Positions 44,683 to 53,270 of a stretch of DNA of 64,000 bases are shown one piece after another. Source of the DNA: Hyphococcus sp. (lineage in GTDB: Bacteria; Pseudomonadota; Alphaproteobacteria; Caulobacterales; Parvularculaceae); NCBI GenBank assembly GCA_021776335.1, contig JAJFGB010000005.1:172778-236777 (forward strand), written 5' to 3'. Under the pieces are notes generated by a model. That model was given only the letters and a program-made list of their open reading frames with translations. It was not told where the DNA came from and did not search any database. The position numbers and the translations under genes are program-made. Within the stretch, counting starts at the first letter, position 1. Every line of letters starts with the position of its first letter.

Positions 44683-46953
44683 CTAGGTGAAAAAACCTTC
44701 TTTCGTTAGCGGGAGTGTGCGTACACGATGACCTGAAGCAGCATAAACCGCATTACACACCGCAGGCGCCAAGGGCGGCAGGGCAGGTTCACCGGCCCCT
44801 GTAGGGGGATTATCACTTTGAATAAAATGTACGTTTACAGTCGGCGCGTTGCGTATGCGGAGCAGCGGATAAGTATCAAAGTTTGATTGTTGTATGCGTC
44901 CGTTTTCCATTGTTATTTCAAGGCCCAACATTGTGCTTAGGCCGTCGATGACGGAACCTTCGCACTGATTTTCAGCGCCGCTTAAATTAATAACGGGACC
45001 GATGTCAGCGGCAACAGTGACCTTGTGAACCGTCACTTTTTTTGATTCACTAACACTGATTTCAGCTACTTCTGCAAAATGGCCGGCGTGACTAAAATGA
45101 AAGGCCAGCCCCAGGCCTCGTCCGGCAGCCAGTTTTTTACCCCAACCGGCCTTTTCAGCAGCCAGCTTGATTACGTCGGCTGCACGACCCGTATTCAAGC
45201 CATACAAATTTTTTGGCGGCAGCCATGTGGGTTCACCCATTAGCTCCAGCAAGAATTCGAGATGATCCCGTCCGGCAGCGACGGCCAGTTCGTGGAGGAA
45301 GCATTGAAGCGCCCATGCATAAGTATTTGATCCAGGCGCACGCCACAGGCCACAACGCGTCTTCAACGGCAGCATTGACTGGGTTAAGCGAAAATCGCCG
45401 ATGAGTTGTGCGGGGAATTCATGGGCCGGTTGGCGGGGCGCACCAGCGATCACGGGTTTTTCTCCATCGTGACTGAAGGTGATGAGGTGGTGCTGCCAAA
45501 ACGCAAGCTTTCCCGCCGAGTCAATACCGCCTTTGAATGAGTGAAAACCACCGGCACGATAGAAATCATGTGTCATATCATCTTCACGAGTCCACTGAAG
45601 TTTGACAGGCGCCTTGATGTGCCTGGAAATCGCGGCCACTTCGCACAGAGGGTCGTTAACTAATCGACGGCCAAAGCCGCCACCCGCTCGTGTCTGATGT
45701 ATGGTTACTTTGTCTTCTTCTATGCCAAGCGTATTGGCAACGCTTGCAAGGCCTCTTCCGGGAGATTGCGTGGGCGCCCATAACTGGATTTCGCCATTGC
45801 GATACCAGGCAGTGCAGTTTTGGGGCTCAAGGCTGGCATGAGCAACGAATCGAAAACTATAAAAAGAGTCGATGGATTGTGCTGAACTCTGTATTGCAGC
45901 ATCGACATCACCCACCTCATACAGTGTTTCTTTCCCCGGTTGATTTCCAAGGGCCTGAGCCCGCTTTTCCAGTTCGCCCCAGCTATCTTTTGAGGCGCCG
46001 CTTTCATCCCAGCTTACGTTCAATTGTTTCTTTGCTTGAAATGCAGCCCAGGTCGATGTCGCGACGATAGCAACGCCGGGCAGTAGTTCTTGTTCATTGC
46101 CATTGCCTGGCAGCACGAAAGCATGCTTGACGCCCGGCAACCTGCGAATTGCATCCAAATTGGCGCTGGCGACTATACCGCCTACAGCGGGGCACTTTTC
46201 ATAAACGGCGTACAGCATGCCAGGCAGCGCCTGATCAATGCCAAAAAGTGGCTGCCCGGTTACCAAAGCATAATTGTCAACACCGCTAATGCGTCTGCCG
46301 AGTAATTTGTAATCTCGGCGATCCTTCAATTTTAGCGTGCCATCAAGTGGAACAGGTAACCTGGCGGCCTCGTTCGCAAGGTCACCGTACGGGATTTTTC
46401 GATGGGTTTTCTTATGAAAGACAAAACTTTTTTCAGTCGTACATTCTTTTGCAGGCACTCTCCACCGATCGGCGGCCGCTTGCACAAGCATACCGCGGGC
46501 GGTTGCTCCCGCTTCCCGCATGGTGTCCCAGTTGCTGGCAATGGATCTGGAACCGCCGGCGTTTTGTCGTCCAAAAATATTTTCGTTAATGGGTGATTGC
46601 TCGACCTTTACATCGTTCCAGTCAGCATCGAGTTCCTCGGCAATAATCATGGGCATGGCTGTTTTGATGCCTTGACCAATTTCCGGGTTTTTTGAATGAA
46701 TGAAAATTGAACCCTCAGGTGAAATTCGAATATAGGCATTTAATTCTGCGCGGCGTTTTGAGGATGCTGCTTCGACCTTTCCTCCCAAACTAAATGCCAG
46801 CACAAAACCGGCGCCAGCTGCACCTGAAATTTTAAGAAAGGTCCGGCGATCCGTTTTTACGGCTGTGGATAACGAATTATTTCCACTGGGATCAATTTCA
46901 TCGAAAAGCGCTTCAAGCGAGGAAAATACGGGTTTTACAGGTGGTTTTTTCAT
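44683..46953 (-). CDS. Molybdopterin-binding oxidoreductase large subunit (IorB type)
   Basis: A 756-residue molybdenum hydroxylase subunit of the isoquinoline 1-oxidoreductase beta/aldehyde dehydrogenase type. A twin-arginine signal ([24 protein letters not shown]) near residues 35-60 indicates folded export. Molybdopterin motifs include [40 protein letters not shown] and the C-terminal [19 protein letters not shown] and [19 protein letters not shown]. The conserved Glu of the active site is in [10 protein letters not shown]. It pairs with the 2Fe-2S subunit gene upstream (4-base overlap). A cytochrome subunit is not visible. Substrate could be an aldehyde or N-heterocycle. Confidence 0.87.
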   Translation of the reverse strand: MKKPPVKPVFSSLEALFDEIDPSGNNSLSTAVKTDRRTFLKISGAAGAGFVLAFSLGGKVEAASSKRRAELNAYIRISPEGSIFIHSKNPEIGQGIKTAMPMIIAEELDADWNDVKVEQSPINENIFGRQNAGGSRSIASNWDTMREAGATARGMLVQAAADRWRVPAKECTTEKSFVFHKKTHRKIPYGDLANEAARLPVPLDGTLKLKDRRDYKLLGRRISGVDNYALVTGQPLFGIDQALPGMLYAVYEKCPAVGGIVASANLDAIRRLPGVKHAFVLPGNGNEQELLPGVAIVATSTWAAFQAKKQLNVSWDESGASKDSWGELEKRAQALGNQPGKETLYEVGDVDAAIQSSAQSIDSFYSFRFVAHASLEPQNCTAWYRNGEIQLWAPTQSPGRGLASVANTLGIEEDKVTIHQTRAGGGFGRRLVNDPLCEVAAISRHIKAPVKLQWTREDDMTHDFYRAGGFHSFKGGIDSAGKLAFWQHHLITFSHDGEKPVIAGAPRQPAHEFPAQLIGDFRLTQSMLPLKTRCGLWRAPGSNTYAWALQCFLHELAVAAGRDHLEFLLELMGEPTWLPPKNLYGLNTGRAADVIKLAAEKAGWGKKLAAGRGLGLAFHFSHAGHFAEVAEISVSESKKVTVHKVTVAADIGPVINLSGAENQCEGSVIDGLSTMLGLEITMENGRIQQSNFDTYPLLRIRNAPTVNVHFIQSDNPPTGAGEPALPPLAPAVCNAVYAASGHRVRTLPLTKEGFFT

Positions 46954-47438
46954 TTGCCGGATCCCCGCTGTGATATCATGACCGCGGCAGCGTGTATTGC
47001 AGCTTTGATTCTATTATAAGTACCGCAACGACAATAATTACCTGCCATTGCGCCCTCGATTTCCATATCATTGGGGTTGGGGTTTTGTTCCAACAAGGCG
47101 GCGGCCGACATTATTTGCCCAGCCTGACAATAGCCACACTGTGCTACGTCAAAATCGATCCAGGCTTGTTGAAGTGCATGCAATGTCCCGTCTTTGTTGG
47201 CCAGACCTTCGATTGTAAGGACCTCTTCGCCATCAACCGCGGAGACAGGAAGCAAACATGAACGGATAGGCGCACCGTTGAGATGAACGGTACAGGCGCC
47301 GCATTGAGCAATGCCACATCCGTATTTGGTTCCAACCAAACCCAGCGTGTCTCGCAAAACCCATAGAAGCGGTGTTGAGCCATCATCAACCTTTATTATG
47401 CGCGATTTCCCATTGAGGGTGAGATGAAAGTCCGGCAT
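46950..47438 (-). CDS. 2Fe-2S subunit of the molybdenum oxidoreductase (IorA type)
   Basis: A 162-residue iron-sulfur subunit. The plant-ferredoxin-type cluster is held by [20 protein letters not shown] and a following RSCLLPV; the second cluster by [21 protein letters not shown] and [16 protein letters not shown]. This is the normal arrangement of small subunits of molybdenum hydroxylases, passing electrons away from molybdopterin in the large subunit encoded directly downstream. Its stop and the next start overlap as ATGA. No Tat signal of its own, so it would be exported with its partner. Confidence 0.9.
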   Translation of the reverse strand: MPDFHLTLNGKSRIIKVDDGSTPLLWVLRDTLGLVGTKYGCGIAQCGACTVHLNGAPIRSCLLPVSAVDGEEVLTIEGLANKDGTLHALQQAWIDFDVAQCGYCQAGQIMSAAALLEQNPNPNDMEIEGAMAGNYCRCGTYNRIKAAIHAAAVMISQRGSGK

Positions 47439-47520
47439 TTTTTTTCCTCAAAACGAAGTAATAAGACGTTTGCTTCACAAAACGCCGCAGGCGCCCGCCA
47501 GATGCCGTTTGGCGGGGTAA

Positions 47521-47925
47521 TTATTTTCGCGTGCCAAGCTTTGCACCGGCGATAGCCGCGATCAGTTTCGTGCCGAGCGACAGGCTGACAATGCCAATCA
47601 TTGACGTTAACGCGCCGGCGCCGGAAAGAATTATAAATTCAACAATCAGATAACCTGTCCAAATTGCGGCGGCGAACAAGACCGCATCGCGATCGGGCCG
47701 TCGTTTGGCGCATAAATAACCAGCGCCAAAAAAAAGAAAGCCCCCTGCAACAACGCTTGACCAGGGCGCAATATCTTGCGCCGCAGCTTCATAAAATGCG
47801 TTTTCATGACCGGGATTGATCAGATAGGCATATATCGCAACGACCACATAACTGATCGCCACATTCACCACCATGATGACGATGGCGGCGACAAGCGCCT
47901 TAATGATATCAATTACGTTTAACAT
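47521..47925 (-). CDS. Small integral membrane protein
   Basis: A 134-residue protein with four predicted membrane segments: ALVAAIVIMVVNVAISYVVVAIYAYL, SSVVAGGFLFFGAGYLCA, VLFAAAIWTGYLIVEFIILSGAG and GIVSLSLGTKLIAAIAGAKLG. No family is recognised. The ATG at 47925 follows GGAGGG and is chosen over a longer frame. It lies 43 bases downstream of the double SRPBCC gene on the same strand and is probably the third gene of that ArsR operon. Confidence 0.68.
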   Translation of the reverse strand: MLNVIDIIKALVAAIVIMVVNVAISYVVVAIYAYLINPGHENAFYEAAAQDIAPWSSVVAGGFLFFGAGYLCAKRRPDRDAVLFAAAIWTGYLIVEFIILSGAGALTSMIGIVSLSLGTKLIAAIAGAKLGTRK

Positions 47926-47968
47926 ATTCGCCCTCCGAGTTTTACCTTCCCGCATTTGGCAGCGCGCA

Positions 47969-48850
47969 TTAATTATCGTTCTCGACGACGTCCTTAAGCT
48001 GCGCGAGGAAGCCGCCCCAGCCGAATGGATAATCTGAAAAATCAACTGTGCGCGTAAAGCCGGAATGGATCACCGTCACCCTTGTTTTGCGGCCTTCATC
48101 GGCAAGCAGCCAGGTGATCTTCTGCGCCGGTACTGATTTATCACCACGCCAGTCCGGCCAGTCTGTGACAAGTTTTTCGTTTTCGACATAGTCGAGTATT
48201 TTTGTTGGACCGCCAGCGACTTTATTGCCTTCAATTTCGTAATTCCAGCCATAGGAATAGCTGCCGCCTTTTTTTGGCTCGATCGCAGCGTTTTCCGCCC
48301 ACAACCATTTAGCTAAAATTTCTGGCGTGATCAGCGCCTGGAATACTTCGGCGCGAGGCGCATCGATCAGAATGGATTGGTGAATTTCCGGTGACGGATC
48401 ATCATAGTCCGGCAACAAAATACTATCGCCGCCGTCAAGAAATGCCTTCAAGTTTCCATGATTAAGTTTCCAAAGATCGTCAATCAGATGCCTTGCCCGT
48501 GCGATATCCGGCAATTCAGAAAAAACATGACGGCCGGTTACTTTGGATTTGTTATCATCATCGCTGCTGGCCAATTCGAACGAGATTTCACTCTCGCGGC
48601 CATAAAGGCGCCAGCTAAAGGCAAATTGCTGCGGCGGGTTGTAGGATGTTATCTTTTGCGTCGCCTGGCTTTTCGTAGGTGTTTCGATTGTATGCTTACC
48701 CCAGAATTTAAACGCGCCGCCTTCGCTCTGATGGACTTCAACATGTTCGGCAAACCAGTTCTGCAGCGCATCGGGGGAGGTTAAAGCTGCAAAAATTGCG
48801 TCTTTCGTTGCATCAATGTCCCATGAGAATTCATGTGTAAATTCACTCAC
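47969..48850 (-). CDS. Double SRPBCC (AHSA1-like) protein
   Basis: A 293-residue protein made of two START/Bet v1-type domains in tandem. The first starts FSWDIDATKDAIFAALTSPDALQNWFAEHVEVH; the second starts QSILIDAPRAEVFQALITPEILAKWLWAENAAIEPKKGGSYSYGWNYE and ends GWGGFLAQLKDVVEN. Its start overlaps the upstream ArsR stop by 4 bases (ATGA), the standard ArsR-SRPBCC operon. The tandem arrangement suggests domain duplication. Ligand unknown. Confidence 0.83.
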   Translation of the reverse strand: MSEFTHEFSWDIDATKDAIFAALTSPDALQNWFAEHVEVHQSEGGAFKFWGKHTIETPTKSQATQKITSYNPPQQFAFSWRLYGRESEISFELASSDDDNKSKVTGRHVFSELPDIARARHLIDDLWKLNHGNLKAFLDGGDSILLPDYDDPSPEIHQSILIDAPRAEVFQALITPEILAKWLWAENAAIEPKKGGSYSYGWNYEIEGNKVAGGPTKILDYVENEKLVTDWPDWRGDKSVPAQKITWLLADEGRKTRVTVIHSGFTRTVDFSDYPFGWGGFLAQLKDVVENDN

Positions 48851-49212
48851 TTTTTATCACCCGCGGGATTTTCTGTGCGCGTCTTTGCGCGCTCCTCTAC
48901 GATCGTTTTCAAATCGGTGAGCCTTGCAGCCCAATAGAGCCTGTAGGGTTGAAGCCACCGATCAACTTCAGCGAGACCGCGGGGCTCAAGCGAGTAGAAC
49001 CGCTTTTGCGCATCGCGCCGTTCTCTTAACAATCCGGCTTTTTTCAAAACGCCCACATGACGCGCAATCGCCGGACGGCTCACCGGGAAGCGCTCCGCGA
49101 TCTCCCCGGCGCCGAGCTCGCCGCCCATCAATTGATCAAGAATGGCCCGGCGCGTGGGATCCGCGATGGCGTCAAATGTTGAACGGTTCAGAATAGCTTT
49201 GTTTGTAACCAT
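48847..49212 (-). CDS. ArsR/SdpR-family repressor
   Basis: A 121-residue winged-helix regulator: FDAIADPTRRAILDQLMGGELGAGEIAERFPVSRPAIARHVGVLKKAGLLRERRDAQKRFYSLEPRGLAEVDRWLQPYRLYW. It belongs to the metal-independent ArsR subgroup (APTRR/ADPTRR opening, no Cys pair) that controls SRPBCC genes, and it is fused translationally to one. The start ATG 49212 has no strong ribosome site. Second ArsR-SRPBCC unit in the window; its palindrome is not obvious. Confidence 0.85.
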   Translation of the reverse strand: MVTNKAILNRSTFDAIADPTRRAILDQLMGGELGAGEIAERFPVSRPAIARHVGVLKKAGLLRERRDAQKRFYSLEPRGLAEVDRWLQPYRLYWAARLTDLKTIVEERAKTRTENPAGDKK

Positions 49213-49231
49213 TCTGTTAAATAAAAGCAAA

Positions 49232-49567
49232 ATGAAGGGCTTGGCAAGCCCTGAGTGGTTATATCGCCGGATTTTGGGGTCGGCGGCGAGGGAGCTCGGC
49301 CTTTACCGCATGATTGACGGCTCAACCTTTCGCAAGGGGCTCGACGAGGGCAGGGCCGTCAATCTCAGCACCAGCGTGCCCGACTTCAAGCGGCGGCGCG
49401 GATGCCACCGCGTGATTGAGTATGAAGCCGTCTATACGGAGCATTTGTCGCTATTGACCCGGCTTTCCATGCGCGTCTTCGCATGGGCCTATAACAGCAA
49501 GATCATGGACAGGCTGCGCTGTGCGAGCGGAGCGAGCCTCGAAGGATGTTCTCGGGCCGGCTTTTAG
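49232..49567 (+). pseudogene. Unrecognised gene fragment ending in a repeat
   Basis: An open frame of about 110 codons (MKGLASPEWLYRRILGSAAR..., then ELGLYRMIDGSTFRKGLDEG and CHRVIEYEAVYTEHLSLLTR) that runs into the truncated dispersed repeat at about 49536. The middle part looks like genuine protein (balanced composition, GC-rich third positions) but I recognise no family and see no ribosome site. The stop lies inside the repeat. It could be the C-terminal part of a gene broken when the accessory block or the repeat arrived, or a chance frame. Confidence 0.4.
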
Positions 49568-49641
49568 CCGGACCCGGGGGGATGGATACAGCCGACGTTG
49601 AAATTATTGTTCGTTTTGACCAAAGCGTTGCAGCGCCGGTG

Positions 49642-50274
49642 CTATTCGCCGACCTGTTCGCGCAGTTGCGCGAGAAGGGCGTCAATGCCTTTGGCGCCGC
49701 CGCCATTATTGGCGATGACCGAGGTGAACTGGCTGCGCTGTTCTATCGCCAGCCAGACATTGTCAGCGCCGGCATCGACGACAACCATCTTGCCTGACCG
49801 ATTACGATAAATGCGCCAATGGACCGTGATGTCGCCGAACTGGTCGCCAGGTTGGGCGTCAACAATTTTCGAATTGACGATAATATCGCGCGCTGAACGG
49901 TCGATCGAATTTCTGACGGCGAGTTTCTGTCCTGAATAATTAGAGAGCGCGTTCTGATAAATTTGCGTCGCGTATGTTTTGAACAGCGGCAGATATTCTG
50001 CTTTCTGTTCGTCGGTCATTTTGCGTGCATATTGGCCAAGCGTGAATAATCCAACCCGGCGCATGTCGACATAGTTGTCCACGAGCGTGGCAAGGCCATC
50101 GTAAAGCGCGTCCTCGTCTGTTTCGCTCAAAATTGGTTCGGCTTCGTTCAGGACACCCTGAACATAGGCTTCCGCCGCTGCGTCTGCGGCGGCAGGCGTG
50201 ACGCCCGACATCCAGGCGATCACTGCCAGCAAAGGCGCGAGGCCCAATGGTAAAGGCTTTGTCGTAGCGAGCAT
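49642..50274 (-). CDS. mlaC: Phospholipid-binding protein MlaC
   Basis: A 210-residue periplasmic lipid carrier (Ttg2D/MlaC family) that ferries phospholipid between the outer-membrane MlaA and the inner-membrane MlaFEDB transporter. It has a signal peptide (PLGLAPLLAVIAWMSGVTPAAA) and the fold landmarks YVDMRRVGLFTLGQYARKMTDEQKAEYLPLFKTYATQIYQNAL, VNSKIVDAQPGDQFGDITVHWRIYRNRSGKMVVVDAGADNVWLAIEQRSQF. It follows mlaA after a 22-base gap. Its last ~35 codons and downstream sequence are repeated at 42412-42580. Confidence 0.9.
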   Translation of the reverse strand: MLATTKPLPLGLAPLLAVIAWMSGVTPAAADAAAEAYVQGVLNEAEPILSETDEDALYDGLATLVDNYVDMRRVGLFTLGQYARKMTDEQKAEYLPLFKTYATQIYQNALSNYSGQKLAVRNSIDRSARDIIVNSKIVDAQPGDQFGDITVHWRIYRNRSGKMVVVDAGADNVWLAIEQRSQFTSVIANNGGGAKGIDALLAQLREQVGE

Positions 50275-50296
50275 TAATTATCTCCGTTACGCGGGG

Positions 50297-51133
50297 CTAT
50301 TTATTCTCTTCGGTTTCTTCAGTGTCTTCAAACTCGTCAAATTCATCAAAGTCGCCAAAATCCGGCAAATCATCAAAATTCGTCCGGCCATTTGCGATTT
50401 CGCGTTTACGCGCCTGCATGTAAAAACTGCGGAACGATGCGTAATAGTCGAGCGAGTTGGTTTTAATGTCCGCAAGCGGTTCGATTAACGGCTCGCGAAC
50501 TGACACCAATGTCACGCCGGCGCGGGAGTAGCTGGTATGTCGGGCGGGCGTGGTGCTGATCCAGAATACCGGATCCAGCAGTGTGTCAACGCCGGCGCCA
50601 AAACCGTCGCGCACCGAGCTGGGACCGAAAAACGGCAACACAACATAAGGTCCGGGAGATGCGCCCCAGACCGCGAGTGTCTGGCCGAAATCTTCTGAAT
50701 GTTGCGGAATGCCCATGCGCTCCGCCGGATCGCCCATGCCGCCAAAACCAATCGTTGTGTTGACAACAAACCGTCCCGCCGTTTCGCCGGCGCGCTCAAA
50801 CTCGCCCTGCAACAAATCATTGATCAGGATGAGCGGGGCTCGCGCATTTGCCAGGAAATTGCGGATGCCCTTGCGCTGTTTTTTGTGCGTTGTCGCGCGA
50901 TAGACTTTTGCCGCCGGCACGAAGACGGCGCCGTCAACAGCGTCGTTAAACGCAAACATTTTCCGGTTGAAACCTTCCCAGGGATCAGCGCCGGCGCTGC
51001 CTGCCGGGTCGGGCTCGGTGCTTTGCAGCTCTCTTGCAAAAGCCTCCGGATCGCCGGCGTCGGATAATTGCGCTGACGCCGCGCCGGTGAGCGCAAGCCC
51101 TGTGGCTGCGGCAATCAAGGATTTTACAATCAC
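50297..51133 (-). CDS. mlaA: MlaA/VacJ-family outer-membrane lipid-asymmetry protein
   Basis: A 278-residue VacJ/MlaA protein that removes phospholipid from the outer leaflet of the outer membrane. Typical parts are WEGFNRKMFAFNDAVDGAVFVPAAKVYRA, RKGIRNFLANARAPLILINDLLQGEFERAGETAGRFVVNTTIGFGGMGDPAERMGIPQHSEDFGQTLAVWGASPGPYVVLPFFGPSSVRD and the Leu/Tyr-rich ending. The start is best taken as GTG 51133, 9 bases after GGGGAG, giving MIVKSLIAAATGLALTGAASAQ; a TTG at 51169 only adds polar residues. The signal peptide has no lipobox Cys, unlike E. coli MlaA. The C-terminus is a run of acidic and aromatic residues (DDLPDFGDFDEFDEFEDTEE). Confidence 0.88.
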   Translation of the reverse strand: MIVKSLIAAATGLALTGAASAQLSDAGDPEAFARELQSTEPDPAGSAGADPWEGFNRKMFAFNDAVDGAVFVPAAKVYRATTHKKQRKGIRNFLANARAPLILINDLLQGEFERAGETAGRFVVNTTIGFGGMGDPAERMGIPQHSEDFGQTLAVWGASPGPYVVLPFFGPSSVRDGFGAGVDTLLDPVFWISTTPARHTSYSRAGVTLVSVREPLIEPLADIKTNSLDYYASFRSFYMQARKREIANGRTNFDDLPDFGDFDEFDEFEDTEETEENK

Positions 51134-51308
51134 GAAAGAATGCTCCCCTGTTGGACCCTGGATAGACAATGATCATGTCATCAATTTGGCAAGGATATAG
51201 GGCGTTCGGCCGCGCGAACAATCAACTTTATTTCGCCTTTAGGAGCGGGTGACGGGTTTGCCGGCCAGATCCGGGCCATTCAGCCGGGAAAAGCGGATTC
51301 TTGCTATC

Positions 51309-51328
51309 ATATAAAGATATCTTTATAT
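51309..51328 (+). promoter_or_regulatory. 20-base palindrome upstream of the ArsR-methyltransferase-metF-metH operon
   Basis: ATATAAAGATATCTTTATAT is a perfect 20-base palindrome, 48 bases before the regulator start. It resembles operators of SahR-type ArsR regulators of methionine/SAM recycling in Proteobacteria. The encoded ArsR domain protein is the likely binder. Confidence 0.68.
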
Positions 51329-51375
51329 CTCTTTGGGCATGATTTGTAAAACCTGCCAGCCATGATCACGGAACC

Positions 51376-52371
51376 ATGACCCTCGATACGACCCTCAATG
51401 TTTTTCGCGCTATCGGGGAAGAGACCCGGCTGCGGATCATGGCCTTGCTCACAAGCGGTGAACTCACTGTAAGCGAGATCACGTTTATTCTCGGTCAGAG
51501 CCAGCCGCGGGTTAGCCGCCACCTTAAAATACTTGCTGATGCCGGTCTTGCCGAACGCCACCGCGAGGGGGCGTGGATGTTTTATCGTATCGCTGTGGGG
51601 GCGAGAGAAAACGACGTTTTGTGCGCCGTTCTGGCGGCGGTTGAAACCATGGCCGCTTCGGGCGACCGCATTCTGGCCCGGGATCTTGAGCGATTTCGGC
51701 AAAGCCGCGAGACGCGGGCGGCTCAGGCTGCTGCCTATTTTGAGGAAAATGCGCGGCAATGGAGTAAACTGCGCCGTCTTCATTTGCCCGAGTCCGATAT
51801 CGAAACCCGTATCGTCGAGCTTGCTGGCGAGGACAATGTTGATCTCCTGATCGATCTCGGCACCGGTACCGGGCGCATGCTTGAGCTTTTTGCCGACAAA
51901 TATGCCGCTGGCGTCGGCTATGACTTGTCTCGGGAAATGCTCGCGATTGCCCGCAGCAATCTTGAGAAGGCGGCGATCAATCATGCGCAAGTGCGTCATG
52001 GCGATCTGTTTTCGCTGCCCGCTGAAGCGGAGACCGCCGACATCGTATTATTGCATCAGGTATTGCACTACCTCGCGGAACCAAGTGCGGCGGTGCGCGA
52101 AGCGGCGCGCCTTTTAAAGCCAGGCGGTCGCCTTATTATTTCTGATTTTGCTCCTCACGATCTTGAGTTTCTGCGCGACGAACACGCGCATCGTCGCCTT
52201 GGGTTTTCTGACGAGGAAGTCGGTGAATGGTGCAAAGCATCAAGGCTTGATCTGGTGAAAACAGAAACGCTGTCACCGTCCTCAGGAGACAGAAAAAAAC
52301 TTACCGTAAAGATCTGGTTGTGCGCGGCGCCGGTGGCGTTGCGTCGACTGCGGTCGCGGACGGCTGCATAG
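51376..52371 (+). CDS. ArsR regulator fused to a SAM-dependent methyltransferase
   Basis: A 331-residue fusion. The N-terminal ArsR domain (FRAIGEETRLRIMALLTSGELTVSEITFILGQSQPRVSRHLKILADAGLAERHREGAWMFYRI) lacks metal Cys. The C-terminal class I methyltransferase domain has LLIDLGTGTGRMLELFADKYAAGVGYDLSREMLAIARSNL, DIVLLHQVLHYLAEPSAAVREAARLLKPGGRLIISDFAPHDLEFL. It leads the metF-metH operon and sits next to a 20-base palindrome. This gene order supports a SahR-like regulator that senses SAM or SAH, perhaps through its own methyltransferase pocket. Whether it still methylates anything is unknown. Confidence 0.87.
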   Translation: MTLDTTLNVFRAIGEETRLRIMALLTSGELTVSEITFILGQSQPRVSRHLKILADAGLAERHREGAWMFYRIAVGARENDVLCAVLAAVETMAASGDRILARDLERFRQSRETRAAQAAAYFEENARQWSKLRRLHLPESDIETRIVELAGEDNVDLLIDLGTGTGRMLELFADKYAAGVGYDLSREMLAIARSNLEKAAINHAQVRHGDLFSLPAEAETADIVLLHQVLHYLAEPSAAVREAARLLKPGGRLIISDFAPHDLEFLRDEHAHRRLGFSDEEVGEWCKASRLDLVKTETLSPSSGDRKKLTVKIWLCAAPVALRRLRSRTAA

Positions 52372-52385
52372 GAAAAGGCTTCAAC

Positions 52386-53270
52386 ATGTCGGACTTACAC
52401 GTATCTTTCGAATTCTTTCCGCCGAAGACGCCGGCGATGAATGAGAAATTATGGAAATCGGTGGAAAGGCTGGCGCCGCTGGCGCCGGATTTTGTCTCCG
52501 TTACTTACGGCGCCGGCGGGTCGACCCGCGAACGCACCCATGAAACGCTGACACGCATCATTAAGGAAACGAAACTGCCGGTTGCAGCGCATCTCACTTG
52601 CGTTGCCGCAACAAAAGACGAAGTGGACGGCGTTCTGCGCGATTATTGGGCGGCGGGCGTCAAACATATTGTTGCGCTGCGCGGCGATCCGCCGGGCGGC
52701 GCCGGCGATTCTTACGCACCGCATCCCGGCGGGTATGCGAACGCTGCGGAGCTTGCGGCTGGCGCCAAGAAAATTGCGCCCTTTGAAATTTCAGTTGGGT
52801 GCTATCCCGAAAAGCATCCTGATTCGCCGTCCTTCAGCGCTGATATTGATATGCTGAAAAGCAAGATTGATGCTGGCGCCACGCGGGGGATCACCCAGTT
52901 CTTTTATGATAATGATGTTTATCTTCGATATATCGACCGGGTCCGGAAAGAAGGCATCGATATTCCGATAGCGCCCGGCATTATGCCGATTACGAATTTT
53001 GCGGGCTTAAGGAAAATGTCTGATGTCTGCGGCACGACGGTGCCAGGCCGCCTCGTAAAACTTTTTCAAAACCTTGATGAAGATCCCGCCACGCGGCGCC
53101 TCATTGCAGCGACCGTCGCCGCTGAACAATGTCTGGATCTTGCGGAGCATGGCGTGAAGAATTTTCATTTCTATACATTGAACCGTGATGACCTCGCTTT
53201 TGCGCTTTGTCATATGCTTGGCGTGCGGCCAAAAACGCCGGGCGCTAACAATGCAGCAGACGCCGCATGA
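52386..53270 (+). CDS. metF: Methylenetetrahydrofolate reductase
   Basis: FAD enzyme reducing 5,10-methylene-THF to 5-methyl-THF, the methyl donor for methionine synthase. The 294-residue TIM barrel opens with [48 protein letters not shown] (catalytic Glu in SFEFFPPK), has [31 protein letters not shown] and [20 protein letters not shown]. The ATG at 52386 follows AGGAAAAGG, 14 bases after the regulator stop, and its own stop overlaps metH by 4 bases. Clear one-operon arrangement. Confidence 0.95.
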   Translation: MSDLHVSFEFFPPKTPAMNEKLWKSVERLAPLAPDFVSVTYGAGGSTRERTHETLTRIIKETKLPVAAHLTCVAATKDEVDGVLRDYWAAGVKHIVALRGDPPGGAGDSYAPHPGGYANAAELAAGAKKIAPFEISVGCYPEKHPDSPSFSADIDMLKSKIDAGATRGITQFFYDNDVYLRYIDRVRKEGIDIPIAPGIMPITNFAGLRKMSDVCGTTVPGRLVKLFQNLDEDPATRRLIAATVAAEQCLDLAEHGVKNFHFYTLNRDDLAFALCHMLGVRPKTPGANNAADAA

